A stretch of 64,000 bases of DNA from Alphaproteobacteria bacterium (GTDB lineage Bacteria; Pseudomonadota; Alphaproteobacteria; Caulobacterales; Parvularculaceae), in contig JAADIQ010000038.1 in the NCBI GenBank assembly GCA_013151255.1, forward strand, positions 1-64,000, written 5' to 3'. Shown here piece by piece: positions 45,292 to 54,923 of the stretch. The position numbers and the translations under genes are program-made. Each line of letters begins with the position of its first letter. Position 1 is the first letter of the stretch. The notes under the pieces were generated by a model, which saw only the letters and a list, made by a program, of their open reading frames with translations, was not told the origin of the DNA and did not search any database.

Positions 45292-48111
45292 TTAAAGCTC
45301 AGCACGCAGACGGAAGTAGAAAAATCCGCCATTATACCCAGCCGGCGAGAGCGGCGGGAACTGGGAACCAGCAACGCCGGCATTTACGGCGTTAAGTGGA
45401 TCCGGCGTTGAGTCGAATACATTTTGCGCGCCGGCAATCAGCTCGACGCCTTCAACGACCTCATACCCAAGCTCGATATCGATTGGGAATTGAGAGCTGC
45501 CAAAATGCGCCAGGTCGCAAGGAAGAGCTGGCGGCGCATTGTTATTGGTGGCGTCAAGATGGCACTCGAAGAACTTGCCATAATAGTTGACGCGCAACAA
45601 ACCACGCAGAGGACCATCTGTGTGGTTGAAGGTGATATTGCCGCGGGTCGCAGGCGTTGAGTCCTCAATTTGTTTCGCCCGGCCATATGATAGTGGCGCA
45701 GCTGTACCAACACCGCGATCGGTGACTTTGGTGTCGGTCCAGTTGAAAGCGAGTGCGACATTGGTGTTCGAACCCTGATAGGCTTCGAAATTGGTGCTGG
45801 CGACAACGTCGATCCCTTGCGTACGCGTATCAAACGCATTCTGGAAGAAGCCAAAGCTCGTCAGGTCCTCAGAGCCGGCAAAGTCAGAAGCGGTGATAAT
45901 ACCAGCGGCATCCAGCAAGTTAATAACCTGGCTGGTTGTCGAGCCGCCCGGGATAGCAACGGCGTTTTCTCCCGCAACGGCTAGCAGTTCGGTGAGGAAG
46001 CTCTGCTGATCAGAAATCGAGATACGATTATCGACCTTGATATTGAAGTAATCGACCGTGAGATCAATTGCGCCAAGGCCAATTGCTACACCAGCGGTGA
46101 AGTTTTTGGACTCTTCCGGCCCGAGGGTTGGACGTGAGCCGGTGGAGAGCTCAAGCCGGTCGGCGATGAACTGGCCAGCCGGAGACGATAGCGGGATCGT
46201 GCCCTGGTCTACCAATTGTCCGCCGCTGAACTGCGTCGTGATGTTCGTGACGTTTGCCTGACCGGCCGTCGGAGCGTGGAAACCCGTGCTCCAGGTTGAG
46301 CGGAATGTCAGGTTGTCATTGAGCGCATATAGAGCACCGATTTTGTAGTTCAGCGTATCGCCGAATGACGTGTAGAAGTCTTCATACCGTACAGCGCCTT
46401 GGACAATGAGCTGGTCGGTGACGTCGACTTCCGTGTCGAAATATACGGCGTAGTTTTTCTGCGCCGTCGTGCCGGCGCTGGCTGGCGTGAAGCCGCCAAA
46501 ACCGTTTGAGCTGGACGCAAAGCCTTGGCCGCCTGGGAATGCAGGTGAGGCTACAGCAAGGGGGCCCAGGGTGAAAGATGCATCATCGCCCTGGCGGATT
46601 GTGAACTGCTCTCTGCGATGCTCAAAACCCATGGCGATGTTGATATCCGACGCGAACATGGAGTTCGGAACACCATAAGACAGATCTAGATTGAAGTTGG
46701 CGTCTTCTTGGGTGTATCCGCCCGGCGTGAACATCGTCGGCGTGTTCGGTCCAAGGCTGGCGTTTATGGTGTTGTTGATGAAGAAATTAACATCATTTTG
46801 ACCATAGGTGTAGCTGACATCATAAAACAGGCCGTTGCCAACTGGTAATTCGCCGCGCAGGCCGACAACGACAGATCGGTCTTCGAGGTCGCCGCCGAAC
46901 CGAGGCGTAAAGCCGCCCGGGAACATTTCGACAAACGAGAAGCAGTTTGCGTCGGCTGTAACGGTGCCGAGGATAGTCGGGTCTGGAACCAGACCGCCGC
47001 CGGACGTTAATGGAATGCCAGCCGGGCAAGCCGACGCATCCACGCCGGCAAGATTGCCAACGAGCACGGAGGCTGATGGGCTTGCCACAGGTGCGCTTGT
47101 TATAGCGTCCAGGAAGCCGCCCATTCCATCGTCAACGAGTGCGTTGCCTGTCGCCGGATTAACCTGCGGTCCTGCAAAAACACCACTGCGATTGGTTGGG
47201 TTACGGAAGAAGAACCCGCCTTCAACCTGGCGTTCAGCGTAGTTTCCGAATGCGTAAAACTCAACCTGATCGGAAAACGGAATGGCCATGTTGGCGAACA
47301 GCGACAAATCGTCGTTGATATTCGGCTGGCCCCATATTTGTGCGGGGTTGGCGACAGCAGTGTTGCCGGCCGCTATCAATGCTGCAGCGTCGTCGCGTTG
47401 CACCGAACGGCTGGTGGCGTCTACTTCACCGAACCTACCGCTGATATTTAAAAAGCCGCCTTCGCCAACCGGAATGGGCAGGCCGACATTGGCTTGGACG
47501 TTCCAGCTATCGCCGTCGCCTTTATAAGTTGAACCCCACTTGGCTTCGAACGAGGCGCCTTCCGCATCATCACGCAGCACGAAGTTAATCACGCCGGCAA
47601 TCGCGTCAGAACCATATTGAGAGGCAGCGCCATCGCGCAGAACTTCAACCTGCTTAAGGGCGATAGAAGGAATGACCGAGATATCGGCGCCTTGCGAGCC
47701 GTCGGAAATACCGTCGCCGAGGAAGGTGATAACCGCAGCGCGGTGGCGGCGTTTGCCGTTAACCAGGACCAAAGTTTTGTCCGGAGCCAGGCCGCGCAAC
47801 GTAGCCGGGCGAATAAGCGTCGCTGCATCGGAAATGGGCTGTGTGTTGGCGTTATAGGACGGAACCGAGGTCCGCAGGATATTGACAAGATCAGTGTCAC
47901 CCTGATTGCGGAGCTCATCATTGCCGATGACGTCAACCGGCGCCGGCGTATTCGCCGCTGACCGGGCGCTACGGCGCGAACCCACTGAAATGACAACATC
48001 CGTGGTGGCAGCGTCTCCACTGTCTTGTGCGTAGACAGCGCCTGTTGGCGCGCCCAAGGCGATCAAGATTGCCGCCCCCGCCGCAGATCTTTTTAGTATC
48101 GTTTTTCTCAC
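45292..48111 (-). CDS. TonB-dependent outer-membrane receptor
   Basis: The 939-residue protein has a signal peptide (AILIALGAPTGAVYAQD) and a plug domain at about residues 45-175 (ANTPAPVDVIGNDELRNQGDTDLVNILRTSVPSYN ... LNGKRRHRAA-type segment, QYGSDAIAGVINFVLRDDAEG). A large beta-barrel follows (GLRGELPVGNGLFYDVSYTYG, LTFRSTWSTGFHAPTAGQ), ending FFYFRLRAEL. It imports a nutrient across the outer membrane using ExbBD-TonB energy. The substrate is unknown, with no linked transport or degradation gene. The barrel has long Ser/Gly-rich loops. Confidence 0.94.
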   Translation of the reverse strand: MRKTILKRSAAGAAILIALGAPTGAVYAQDSGDAATTDVVISVGSRRSARSAANTPAPVDVIGNDELRNQGDTDLVNILRTSVPSYNANTQPISDAATLIRPATLRGLAPDKTLVLVNGKRRHRAAVITFLGDGISDGSQGADISVIPSIALKQVEVLRDGAASQYGSDAIAGVINFVLRDDAEGASFEAKWGSTYKGDGDSWNVQANVGLPIPVGEGGFLNISGRFGEVDATSRSVQRDDAAALIAAGNTAVANPAQIWGQPNINDDLSLFANMAIPFSDQVEFYAFGNYAERQVEGGFFFRNPTNRSGVFAGPQVNPATGNALVDDGMGGFLDAITSAPVASPSASVLVGNLAGVDASACPAGIPLTSGGGLVPDPTILGTVTADANCFSFVEMFPGGFTPRFGGDLEDRSVVVGLRGELPVGNGLFYDVSYTYGQNDVNFFINNTINASLGPNTPTMFTPGGYTQEDANFNLDLSYGVPNSMFASDINIAMGFEHRREQFTIRQGDDASFTLGPLAVASPAFPGGQGFASSSNGFGGFTPASAGTTAQKNYAVYFDTEVDVTDQLIVQGAVRYEDFYTSFGDTLNYKIGALYALNDNLTFRSTWSTGFHAPTAGQANVTNITTQFSGGQLVDQGTIPLSSPAGQFIADRLELSTGSRPTLGPEESKNFTAGVAIGLGAIDLTVDYFNIKVDNRISISDQQSFLTELLAVAGENAVAIPGGSTTSQVINLLDAAGIITASDFAGSEDLTSFGFFQNAFDTRTQGIDVVASTNFEAYQGSNTNVALAFNWTDTKVTDRGVGTAAPLSYGRAKQIEDSTPATRGNITFNHTDGPLRGLLRVNYYGKFFECHLDATNNNAPPALPCDLAHFGSSQFPIDIELGYEVVEGVELIAGAQNVFDSTPDPLNAVNAGVAGSQFPPLSPAGYNGGFFYFRLRAEL

Positions 48112-48508
48112 GTCGAACTCCCTCTTTATTAATCGTCTAAGCGACCGATTCGGTTAGTAGTTTTGCGAAGCTATGCTGTTCGTTCCGGATAGAAAACCTG
48201 TATCGACAGCAGTTAAACAGCCGAGAAGTTGACAAAAGGTTGACAAATTCTTTCTGGCTCCATTTTCTTTAATAATTACAATGCAGTATAATGTTATAGC
48301 GCTGATTAGGCGGCTGTACCTATTCTGCAACATTCCAAAACGAATTATCCTTGGGCGATATTTAGCTATATCGGGGCTTCGAATTAGCCAAAACACGCCT
48401 TCTAAAATTCAAAAAATGATGACGTATGGATAGCAAAACATAGCCGGGCGCCAGAACATTATGTCATCGCCTTGACATCGGTTGCGATCACAGCTGAGCG
48501 TTTTGTTC
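48112..48508. other. Intergenic region between TonB receptor and permease genes
   Basis: About 400 AT-rich bases between divergent genes. A tandem TTGACA pair 11 bases apart (48229 and 48240) and a TATAAT at 48287 are present, but their spacing does not make a clear promoter. The minus-strand 80-residue ORF at 48154-48396 has no family signal and is not called. Confidence 0.4.
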
Positions 48509-49864
48509 ATGGGCGCTCAATCCTCCAAAAGGCCGGTTGCGGACGAGGCGGGCGCGCAGCGCAGCCAATACGGGTTTGCCACCGCGATTGCCGTGGTCAT
48601 CGCCAACATGATCGGGACCGGGGTTTTCACCAGCCTCGGATTTCAGCTGGTCCAGATCCAGTCCGGTTTCGCCATCCTCGCGTTGTGGACGGTTGGCGGG
48701 GTCGCGGCGCTGTGCGGGGCGATGAGCTACGCCGAGCTTGGCGCGGCGTTGCCGCGGTCGGGCGGCGAGTATAATTTCCTCACCCGCATCTATCATCCCG
48801 CCGCCGGCTTTGTTTCCGGCTGGGTGTCGGCGACCATTGGCTTTGCCGCGCCGGTGGCGCTGGCGGCGATTACCTTTGCGGCCTATGCGACGTCGGTGGT
48901 TGACGAAGGCGGCGCCTATTGGCGCCAGCAAGCGCTCGCCATCGCCTTGATCATTGTCATGGCCGGCATTCATGGCGGACGCCGCGGCGCCAGCGGCGCG
49001 ATGCAGAAGATTTTTACGCTGATTAAACTCCTAGTTATTATCGCCTTTTGCAGCGCTGCTGTCTTTGTTCTGAAGACACCGCAGCCAATATCATTCATGC
49101 CGTCGTCAGCTGATGTCGGCGTTATCACCAGCGGCGCTTTTGCAGTTTCGCTGATCTATGTCAGCTTTGCTTATGCCGGCTGGAATGCAGCGACGTATCT
49201 GAGCGGCGAAATCGAAAACCCGCAAAACTACCTGCCGCGGATTTTGACGCTTGGAACGCTCATCGTCATGCTCGCCTATATCGCGCTCAACGCCGTGTTC
49301 CTTAAAGCCGCGCCCATAGAAGACATGGTTGGCAAGGTTGAGATCGGTTTCATCGCCGCTAAAGCGCTGTTTGGCAAAACCGGCGCTGATCTCACCGGTC
49401 TGGTAATGGCGAGCCTGTTGATTTCAACCGTCAGCGCCATGACCATTGCCGGCCCGCGCGTGTTGCAGATGATCGGCCAGGACTTTGCGGCGTTTGCGCG
49501 TCTGGCGCGGGTCAACCGCGACGGCATTCCGTCGATGGCGATTTATTTTCAGTCCGCGATTGCGATTGTCTTTATTATAACCTCCAGCTTTGATTTCATT
49601 TTGGTGTTCGCCGGCTTTACGCTGGCCTTGAATACGTTTTTTACAGTTCTTGGCGTTTATGTTTTGCGCTGGCGCGAACCCAAACTGGCGCGGCCCTATA
49701 AGACATTCGGCTACCCGTTCACGCCGCTGGTGTTTCTGGCGCTAACAGGATGGACACTGACATATGTGCTTATCCAACGGCCTGTCGAAGGGCTGTTTGG
49801 GTTGGCGCTGATTGTTGGGGGTGTTTTGTTTTATGTAGTGGCAAAGAGTGTACGGGGTAATTAA
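48509..49864 (+). CDS. APC-superfamily amino acid permease
   Basis: The 451-residue polytopic protein has about 12 helices. The first membrane segment IAVVIANMIGTGVFTSLGFQL has the G(A/T)G(V/I)F motif of APC transporters, followed by GAMSYAELGAALPRSGGEYNFL. The middle has FTLIKLLVIIAFCS and YVSFAYAGWNAATYLSGEI. It probably exchanges or imports amino acids; the substrate is unknown. The ATG at 48509 is preferred over the TTG at 48482. It is not linked to an amino-acid catabolic gene. Confidence 0.92.
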   Translation: MGAQSSKRPVADEAGAQRSQYGFATAIAVVIANMIGTGVFTSLGFQLVQIQSGFAILALWTVGGVAALCGAMSYAELGAALPRSGGEYNFLTRIYHPAAGFVSGWVSATIGFAAPVALAAITFAAYATSVVDEGGAYWRQQALAIALIIVMAGIHGGRRGASGAMQKIFTLIKLLVIIAFCSAAVFVLKTPQPISFMPSSADVGVITSGAFAVSLIYVSFAYAGWNAATYLSGEIENPQNYLPRILTLGTLIVMLAYIALNAVFLKAAPIEDMVGKVEIGFIAAKALFGKTGADLTGLVMASLLISTVSAMTIAGPRVLQMIGQDFAAFARLARVNRDGIPSMAIYFQSAIAIVFIITSSFDFILVFAGFTLALNTFFTVLGVYVLRWREPKLARPYKTFGYPFTPLVFLALTGWTLTYVLIQRPVEGLFGLALIVGGVLFYVVAKSVRGN

Positions 49865-49934
49865 GTAAAAGTCAAGTAAAACTAAAGTGTATCTTAGTAT
49901 AAATTTTCTTCACTGCTTTCTTTCCACGCCGCAG

Positions 49935-50057
49935 CCCCCTCCGTCAGCTTCGCTGACACCTCCCCCGTAAACGGGGGAGGGATTAGGTTGCGCTTGCGGT
50001 GAGGGTAATTCTTCCCCCGTTTACGGGGGAAGTGGCCCGAAGGGCCGATAGGGGTCT
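49935..50057. repeat. Intergenic palindromic repeat family A, copy 2
   Basis: It matches copy 1 at 22244-22410: CCCCCTCCGTC, CACCTCCCCCGTAAACGGG, CTTCCCCCGTTTACGGGG, ATAGGGGTCT. It occupies most of the 320-base gap between the permease and rnd genes. It lacks the nested element D. Confidence 0.85.
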
Positions 50058-50184
50058 GCGGCGGTTCATCATGCTCTGGCGTCTCGGCTTCCTTAGGCGG
50101 CAAAATGAGATATGCGAATGCGGGTTGCTCCCCTTTGCAAGAGGAAGGAATTATCGCGGCTCAGTATTTCAAACGGCGGCTATC

Positions 50185-51330
50185 TCAAATCTCCACCAAC
50201 TCCACCGCGCCATTTTTCAGCTTCAGCGCCAGCTCGCCGCGTTTTAGCTTGAGCGCTGCATCGCCAAAGACTTCGCGCCGCCAACCGGACAGCGCCTTGA
50301 CGTCGGCATTGTCATCAAGCGCGATGGCTTCAATATCGGCGCTCCCGGCGATCAGCTTTGGCGCGACGTCATATTTATCGCATTGGCGTTTCAACAATAC
50401 CTTCAGCAAATCCACAACATCGGCAGGCGGGCGATTGCGATCGGGTTTTGCTAGCGTCGGCAGCTGGTCCTGCGGTGTCTTTATACCCTCAGCGATAGCA
50501 GCGAGGATTGCTGCGCCCGCCGCTGATTTTTCAAAGCCTGACGGGATGCTGCGCGCCCGGCCAAGATCGCTGACGCTTGCCGGTCGCAACCGCGCCAGCT
50601 CATAAATCGCATCGTCCTTCAAAACCCGGTTGCGCGGCGTGTCTCTGGTCTGCGCTTCGCGCTCGCGCCACTGCGCCAGCTTCATCACCGGGCCGAGCTC
50701 CTTCGGGCGCACGCCTTTCAGCTTCAGCCGCTTCCAGGCGTTTTCCGGTTTTACGAAATAGAGACCCGGCGCGTAAAGCGCTTCCAGTTCCGCCTCGACC
50801 CAATGGTCGCGTTCATTCTCGTCGAGCTTTTGTTTGAGAAGAGGATAAGCGTCGCGCAGAAAGGTGGCGTCGCTCAAGGCATAGGTGAGCTGAGCCGACG
50901 ACAACGGCCGGCGCGCCCAATCGGTAAAACGCGAGCCTTTGTCGACATTAGCGTTCAGCAGCGCGCGCATCAGCGGCTCATAACCGATTTGATCGCCGAA
51001 ACCGCAGGCCATGGCGGCAATCTGGCTGTCAAACAACGGCGCCGGCACCTGGTTCATCAGCTGATAGAAGATTTCCAAATCCTGGCGTGCGGCGTGGAAC
51101 ACCTTAATGACGGATTTATTCGCCATCACCTCCAGAAACGGAGCGAGGTCAATGTCTTTGGCGAGCGGGTCGATGATCGCTTCAACGCCCTCGGCCGCCG
51201 CCTGGATCAGGCAGAGGATTGGCCAATAGGTTTTCTCGCGCATGAACTCGGTGTCGACGGCGAAAAACGGCTTTGTTGCGAGGGCGGCGGAGAATTCTTC
51301 AAGCTCAGCGGTGGTGGTGATAATATGCAT
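50185..51330 (-). CDS. rnd: Ribonuclease D
   Basis: The 381-residue 3'-5' exoribonuclease matures tRNA 3' ends. DEDDy residues are seen: FAVDTEFMREKTYW (D, E), VIKVFHAARQDLEIF (D) and AQLTYALSDATFLRD (Y...D). The middle carries an HRDC domain (VMKLAQWREREAQTRDTPRNRVLKDDAIYELA). I used MHIITTT at 51330; the track start is 51357. Divergent from aspS, as often found in alphaproteobacteria. Confidence 0.94.
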   Translation of the reverse strand: MHIITTTAELEEFSAALATKPFFAVDTEFMREKTYWPILCLIQAAAEGVEAIIDPLAKDIDLAPFLEVMANKSVIKVFHAARQDLEIFYQLMNQVPAPLFDSQIAAMACGFGDQIGYEPLMRALLNANVDKGSRFTDWARRPLSSAQLTYALSDATFLRDAYPLLKQKLDENERDHWVEAELEALYAPGLYFVKPENAWKRLKLKGVRPKELGPVMKLAQWREREAQTRDTPRNRVLKDDAIYELARLRPASVSDLGRARSIPSGFEKSAAGAAILAAIAEGIKTPQDQLPTLAKPDRNRPPADVVDLLKVLLKRQCDKYDVAPKLIAGSADIEAIALDDNADVKALSGWRREVFGDAALKLKRGELALKLKNGAVELVEI

Positions 51331-51515
51331 GGGCGCGGCTTCTATCAGCGTCTGCATGAGGCGTCACCTATAATAAGTGATCCTATAACCGGTCCTGGCC
51401 TCGCCTGGCCGAAAACGGCCGTTGCGGCGGCCCGCACTCTTGACAATACCGCGCGCTGAGGCCACTCCGGCGGCTCATCTTTTCCGGTCATTTTGAGCCC
51501 CCAACGAGAAGTCTT

Positions 51516-53315
51516 ATGCATTCTTATCGCAGCCACCATTGCGGCGCCTTGCGCCAGTCCGAAGTTGGCGAGGCGGTCCGCCTGTCGGGCTGGGTGCACC
51601 GCAAGCGTGACCATGGCGGGCTGTTGTTTATTGACCTGCGCGATCATCACGGGCTGACCCAGCTGGTGGTTGAGCCGGAGATGGGGTTTTTCGCCGATGT
51701 CGAGGCGGTGCGTCAGGAAAGCGTTATCCGGGTCGAGGGCAAGGTGGTGGCGCGCGAGGCTGAGGTGATTAACCCGAACCTGCCGACCGGCGCGGTTGAA
51801 ATCCGGATTTCCTCGTTCGAGGTGCTGTCGGCAGCCGAAGAATTGCCGCTGCCGGTGTTTGGCGAGCCGGACTATCCCGAAGACATCCGCATGACCTATC
51901 GCTATCTCGACCTGCGGCGCGAGACATTGCACGCCAACATCATGTTGCGCGCGGCGGTGACGCGTGAAATCCGCCGCGGCATGGAGGGCCAGGGTTTTAC
52001 CGATTTTCAAACCCCGATCCTGACGGCGTCGTCGCCGGAGGGCGCGCGCGACTTTCTGGTGCCGTCGCGGCTGCATCCGGGGAAGTTTTATGCGCTGCCC
52101 CAGGCGCCGCAAATCTTCAAACAGCTGATCATGGTCTCCGGCTTTGACCGCTACTATCAGATCGCCCCGTGCTTCCGCGATGAAGACGCCCGAGCTGACC
52201 GCTCGGCGGGGGAGTTTTATCAGCTCGACATGGAAATGAGTTTTGTCGAGCGCCAGGACGTGTTCGATGCGGTGGGGACGATGACCCGCGATGTGTTTGC
52301 AAAGTTCGCCGGCGAGCGCAGCGTTTCCTCGTATCCGTTCGTGCAGATCCCGTTTGATGAAGCGATGCAAAAATACGGCACCGACAAGCCGGATTTGCGG
52401 TGCCCGATTGTGATGCAGACCGTCTCCGATCATTTCCGCGGCGCTGGCTTTAAGGTGTTTACCTCTATCCTCGACGCTGACCCGGCCCATGAAATTCGCG
52501 CCATCCCCGCGCCCGGCGGCGGCAGCCGCGCGTTTTGCGACCGGATGAATGTCTGGGCGCAAAAACAGGGCCTGCCCGGCATGGGCTATATGATTTTTGC
52601 CGAAGGCGAAGCCAAAGGCCCGCTGGCGAAAAATATCGGGCCGGAGCGCTCCGACGCAGTGCGCGAACAGCTCGGTTTGAGCGCCGGCGACGCCGCGTTC
52701 TTCCTCGCTGGCAAGCCGGAGGACTTCCTCGCCGTCGCCGCCAAGGCGCGCGTTCTCATCGGCGAGGAATTGAAACTCACCGATACGGACAGCTTCGCGC
52801 TCGCCTGGATCGTCGATTTTCCGATGTATGAGTGGGACGAGGAAAACAAAAAAGTCGAGTTCGGGCACAACCCGTTCTCGATGCCCCAAGGCGGGCTTGA
52901 TGCGCTCAACGACGCCAAGACGGACGCCGACTATCTCGCCATCAAGGCGTTCCAATACGACCTTGTCTGTAACGGTTATGAGCTGGGCTCCGGCGCCATT
53001 CGTAATCATCGCCCGGACATTATGTATAAAGCCTTCGAGATTGCCGGCTATGGCGCGGAAGTGGTGGAAGAAAAGTTCGGCGGTATGTTGAATGCGTTTA
53101 AATATGGCGCGCCGCCCCATGGCGGTTGTGCGCTCGGGCTTGAGCGCATCGTTATGTTGCTTGCCGAGCAGGAAAACATCCGTGAAGTGACGATGTTCCC
53201 CATGAACCAGCAGGCCGAAGACCTTCTTCTGGGCGCGCCGGCCGAGCCGAGCGCAGCGCAGCTCAAAGAAACCCATATTCGCGTCGCGCCGCAGATTACG
53301 GAGAAAAAAGCGTAG
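51516..53315 (+). CDS. aspS: Aspartyl-tRNA synthetase
   Basis: The 599-residue class II bacterial-type AspRS has an N-terminal OB fold ([32 protein letters not shown]), motif 2 ([24 protein letters not shown]), the GAD insertion domain about residues 290-420, and motif 3 [19 protein letters not shown]. It charges tRNA-Asp, and possibly tRNA-Asn in organisms that lack AsnRS. Normal length and clean start at 51516. Confidence 0.97.
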   Translation: MHSYRSHHCGALRQSEVGEAVRLSGWVHRKRDHGGLLFIDLRDHHGLTQLVVEPEMGFFADVEAVRQESVIRVEGKVVAREAEVINPNLPTGAVEIRISSFEVLSAAEELPLPVFGEPDYPEDIRMTYRYLDLRRETLHANIMLRAAVTREIRRGMEGQGFTDFQTPILTASSPEGARDFLVPSRLHPGKFYALPQAPQIFKQLIMVSGFDRYYQIAPCFRDEDARADRSAGEFYQLDMEMSFVERQDVFDAVGTMTRDVFAKFAGERSVSSYPFVQIPFDEAMQKYGTDKPDLRCPIVMQTVSDHFRGAGFKVFTSILDADPAHEIRAIPAPGGGSRAFCDRMNVWAQKQGLPGMGYMIFAEGEAKGPLAKNIGPERSDAVREQLGLSAGDAAFFLAGKPEDFLAVAAKARVLIGEELKLTDTDSFALAWIVDFPMYEWDEENKKVEFGHNPFSMPQGGLDALNDAKTDADYLAIKAFQYDLVCNGYELGSGAIRNHRPDIMYKAFEIAGYGAEVVEEKFGGMLNAFKYGAPPHGGCALGLERIVMLLAEQENIREVTMFPMNQQAEDLLLGAPAEPSAAQLKETHIRVAPQITEKKA

Positions 53316-53431
53316 GCGCGCGATTACGTTTCTTGGCTGGCAGCGTCGCCTGCGGCCGATAAACGCCATATGGCGCCTGGGGAGAGAGCGTCTTGTCATA
53401 GAGTAACAGTAACCCCAGGTAGAAAACCGTA

Positions 53432-54547
53432 ATGATTAAGATCTCCAGTGACTTCGACCACGGCAATATCGATTGCCTCGACGCCTCGGACGCGTCCGAT
53501 ATTCGCCTCAAGATCAAGCCCGACGGCAAGGCCGATTTTTTCCAATGGTTTAATTTCCGGGTTGAAGGCGCGGCCGGCGCGGCGTTGACGATGCGCATCT
53601 TGAATGTGGACGCGTCGTCTTATGTCGCCGGCTGGCGCGATTATCGCGCGGTCGCTTCTTATGATGGCGAGACCTGGTTCCGCGTCGATACGGCGTTTGA
53701 CGGCCAGACGCTGACGATTGAACACACGCCTGACGCCGACGCCATTCAGTATGCGTATTTCGGCGCCTATCCGACGACGCGCTACCGGGAGCTTGTCGCG
53801 CGGGTGAAGCAATCCCCGCTGGTCGACGCCAAGGTTCTGGGCGAGACGCTGGACGGCCAGGCGATTGATTACTTCCGCATCGGCGAGGGCGCCTATCAGC
53901 TGTGGGTGATCGCCCGCCAGCATCCCGGCGAGCCCATGGGCTCGTGGTGGGTGGAAGGCTTTCTCGACCGCCTGACGGAAGAAAACGATGAAACTGCGAA
54001 ATCGTTGCGTAACAACGCTACGTTGCATGTGGTGCCTTGCATGAACCTTGACGGCGTCAGGCGCGGTCATTTGCGCACCAACGCCGCCGGCGTTGACCTC
54101 AACCGCGCGTGGCAAAACACCAGCATGGACAAAAGCCCGGAAGTGTTTGTCGTGCGCGAGGAAATGCGCAAAACCGGCGTTGATTTTTTCCTCGACGCCC
54201 ATGGTGATGAGGCGATCGCCAATAATTTCCTCGACAGCGCCGCCGGCATTCCGTCCTGGGATGAGCGCCATCGTTCGATATTTGAGCGCTACAGCACGCT
54301 GTTGTTGCAGGCGAGCAAAGACTTTCAAACCAAGGACGGCTACCCGTCGCCGCCGCCGCGCGGCGCCAATCTCGCGATTGCCAACAACTATGTCGCCGAG
54401 ACATGGAACTGCCTGGCGATGACGCTTGAGATGCCGTTCAAGGACGCAACCGTAAACCCGGAGCCGGTGCATGGCTGGTCGCCGCAACGCTGCCGAAATT
54501 TTGCGCGCGAACATATCGATGTGATGGCGCAGATCGTCGATGTCTGA
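53432..54547 (+). CDS. M14-family zinc carboxypeptidase, cytosolic carboxypeptidase-like
   Basis: The 371-residue protein has an N-terminal beta-sandwich (about 1-110: FFQWFNFRVEGAAGAALTMRI ... AYFGAYPTTRYREL), typical of cytosolic carboxypeptidases, then the peptidase domain. Zinc ligands HXXE are in IARQHPGEPMGSWW and the later FFLDAHGDE; VDLNRAW gives the substrate-binding Asn-Arg. The catalytic Glu is probably in LEMPFKD. There is no signal peptide. It removes C-terminal residues from peptides or proteins; the target is unknown. It follows aspS by 117 bases. Confidence 0.9.
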   Translation: MIKISSDFDHGNIDCLDASDASDIRLKIKPDGKADFFQWFNFRVEGAAGAALTMRILNVDASSYVAGWRDYRAVASYDGETWFRVDTAFDGQTLTIEHTPDADAIQYAYFGAYPTTRYRELVARVKQSPLVDAKVLGETLDGQAIDYFRIGEGAYQLWVIARQHPGEPMGSWWVEGFLDRLTEENDETAKSLRNNATLHVVPCMNLDGVRRGHLRTNAAGVDLNRAWQNTSMDKSPEVFVVREEMRKTGVDFFLDAHGDEAIANNFLDSAAGIPSWDERHRSIFERYSTLLLQASKDFQTKDGYPSPPPRGANLAIANNYVAETWNCLAMTLEMPFKDATVNPEPVHGWSPQRCRNFAREHIDVMAQIVDV

Positions 54548-54742
54548 CAGTAGGCGGCGCGAGAAACACAAATTTTGAGCCATTAGAGTTTTTTCCATAC
54601 ACGCAGAATACGGCCGCTCAAACGCGTGAGGATAACTTTTCACCAAATATAGGTTTTATGGCCAACGACCCTCTCTGGGTTGTAAAATCAAAGAATCGAT
54701 TCGTGTGGGGGTTGTGCGGGTTTTGGCTAATGTCACCATACT

Positions 54743-54893
54743 CGTCATCCCGTGCGCAATGCGGCATGAAATGCCGCTTTGCAGGCCTCGACGATAGTTG
54801 GGGCGGATCGCTAACGGCAAACTCCAACCCGATGCGGGAGATCCCGGACCAGCGAAGCAGCATTTCATGCTGCATCGCATCCGGGATGACGGC
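54743..54893. repeat. Intergenic repeat family C, copy 1
   Basis: It begins CGTCATCCCGTG and ends CATCCGGGATGACGGC, with GATCCCGGACCAGCGAAGCA before a TTTCATGCTGCATCG hairpin. The ends are complementary (GTCATCCCG / CGGGATGAC). A related copy is at 63088-63264. It fills the gap between the M14 gene and the acyltransferase gene; the rest of 54548-54923 shows nothing. Confidence 0.85.
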
Positions 54894-54923
54894 GACGATG
54901 TAAGCGTGGTCTCCAGCCAACCC

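Noticed and set aside
48154-48396. 80-residue minus-strand ORF upstream of the TonB receptor
   Set aside because: No recognisable family, AT-rich intergenic context and no ribosome binding site seen.
51345-53399. 684-residue minus-strand ORF
   Set aside because: Antisense shadow of aspS, caused by high GC codon use.
53396-54646. 416-residue minus-strand ORF
   Set aside because: Antisense shadow of the M14 peptidase gene.
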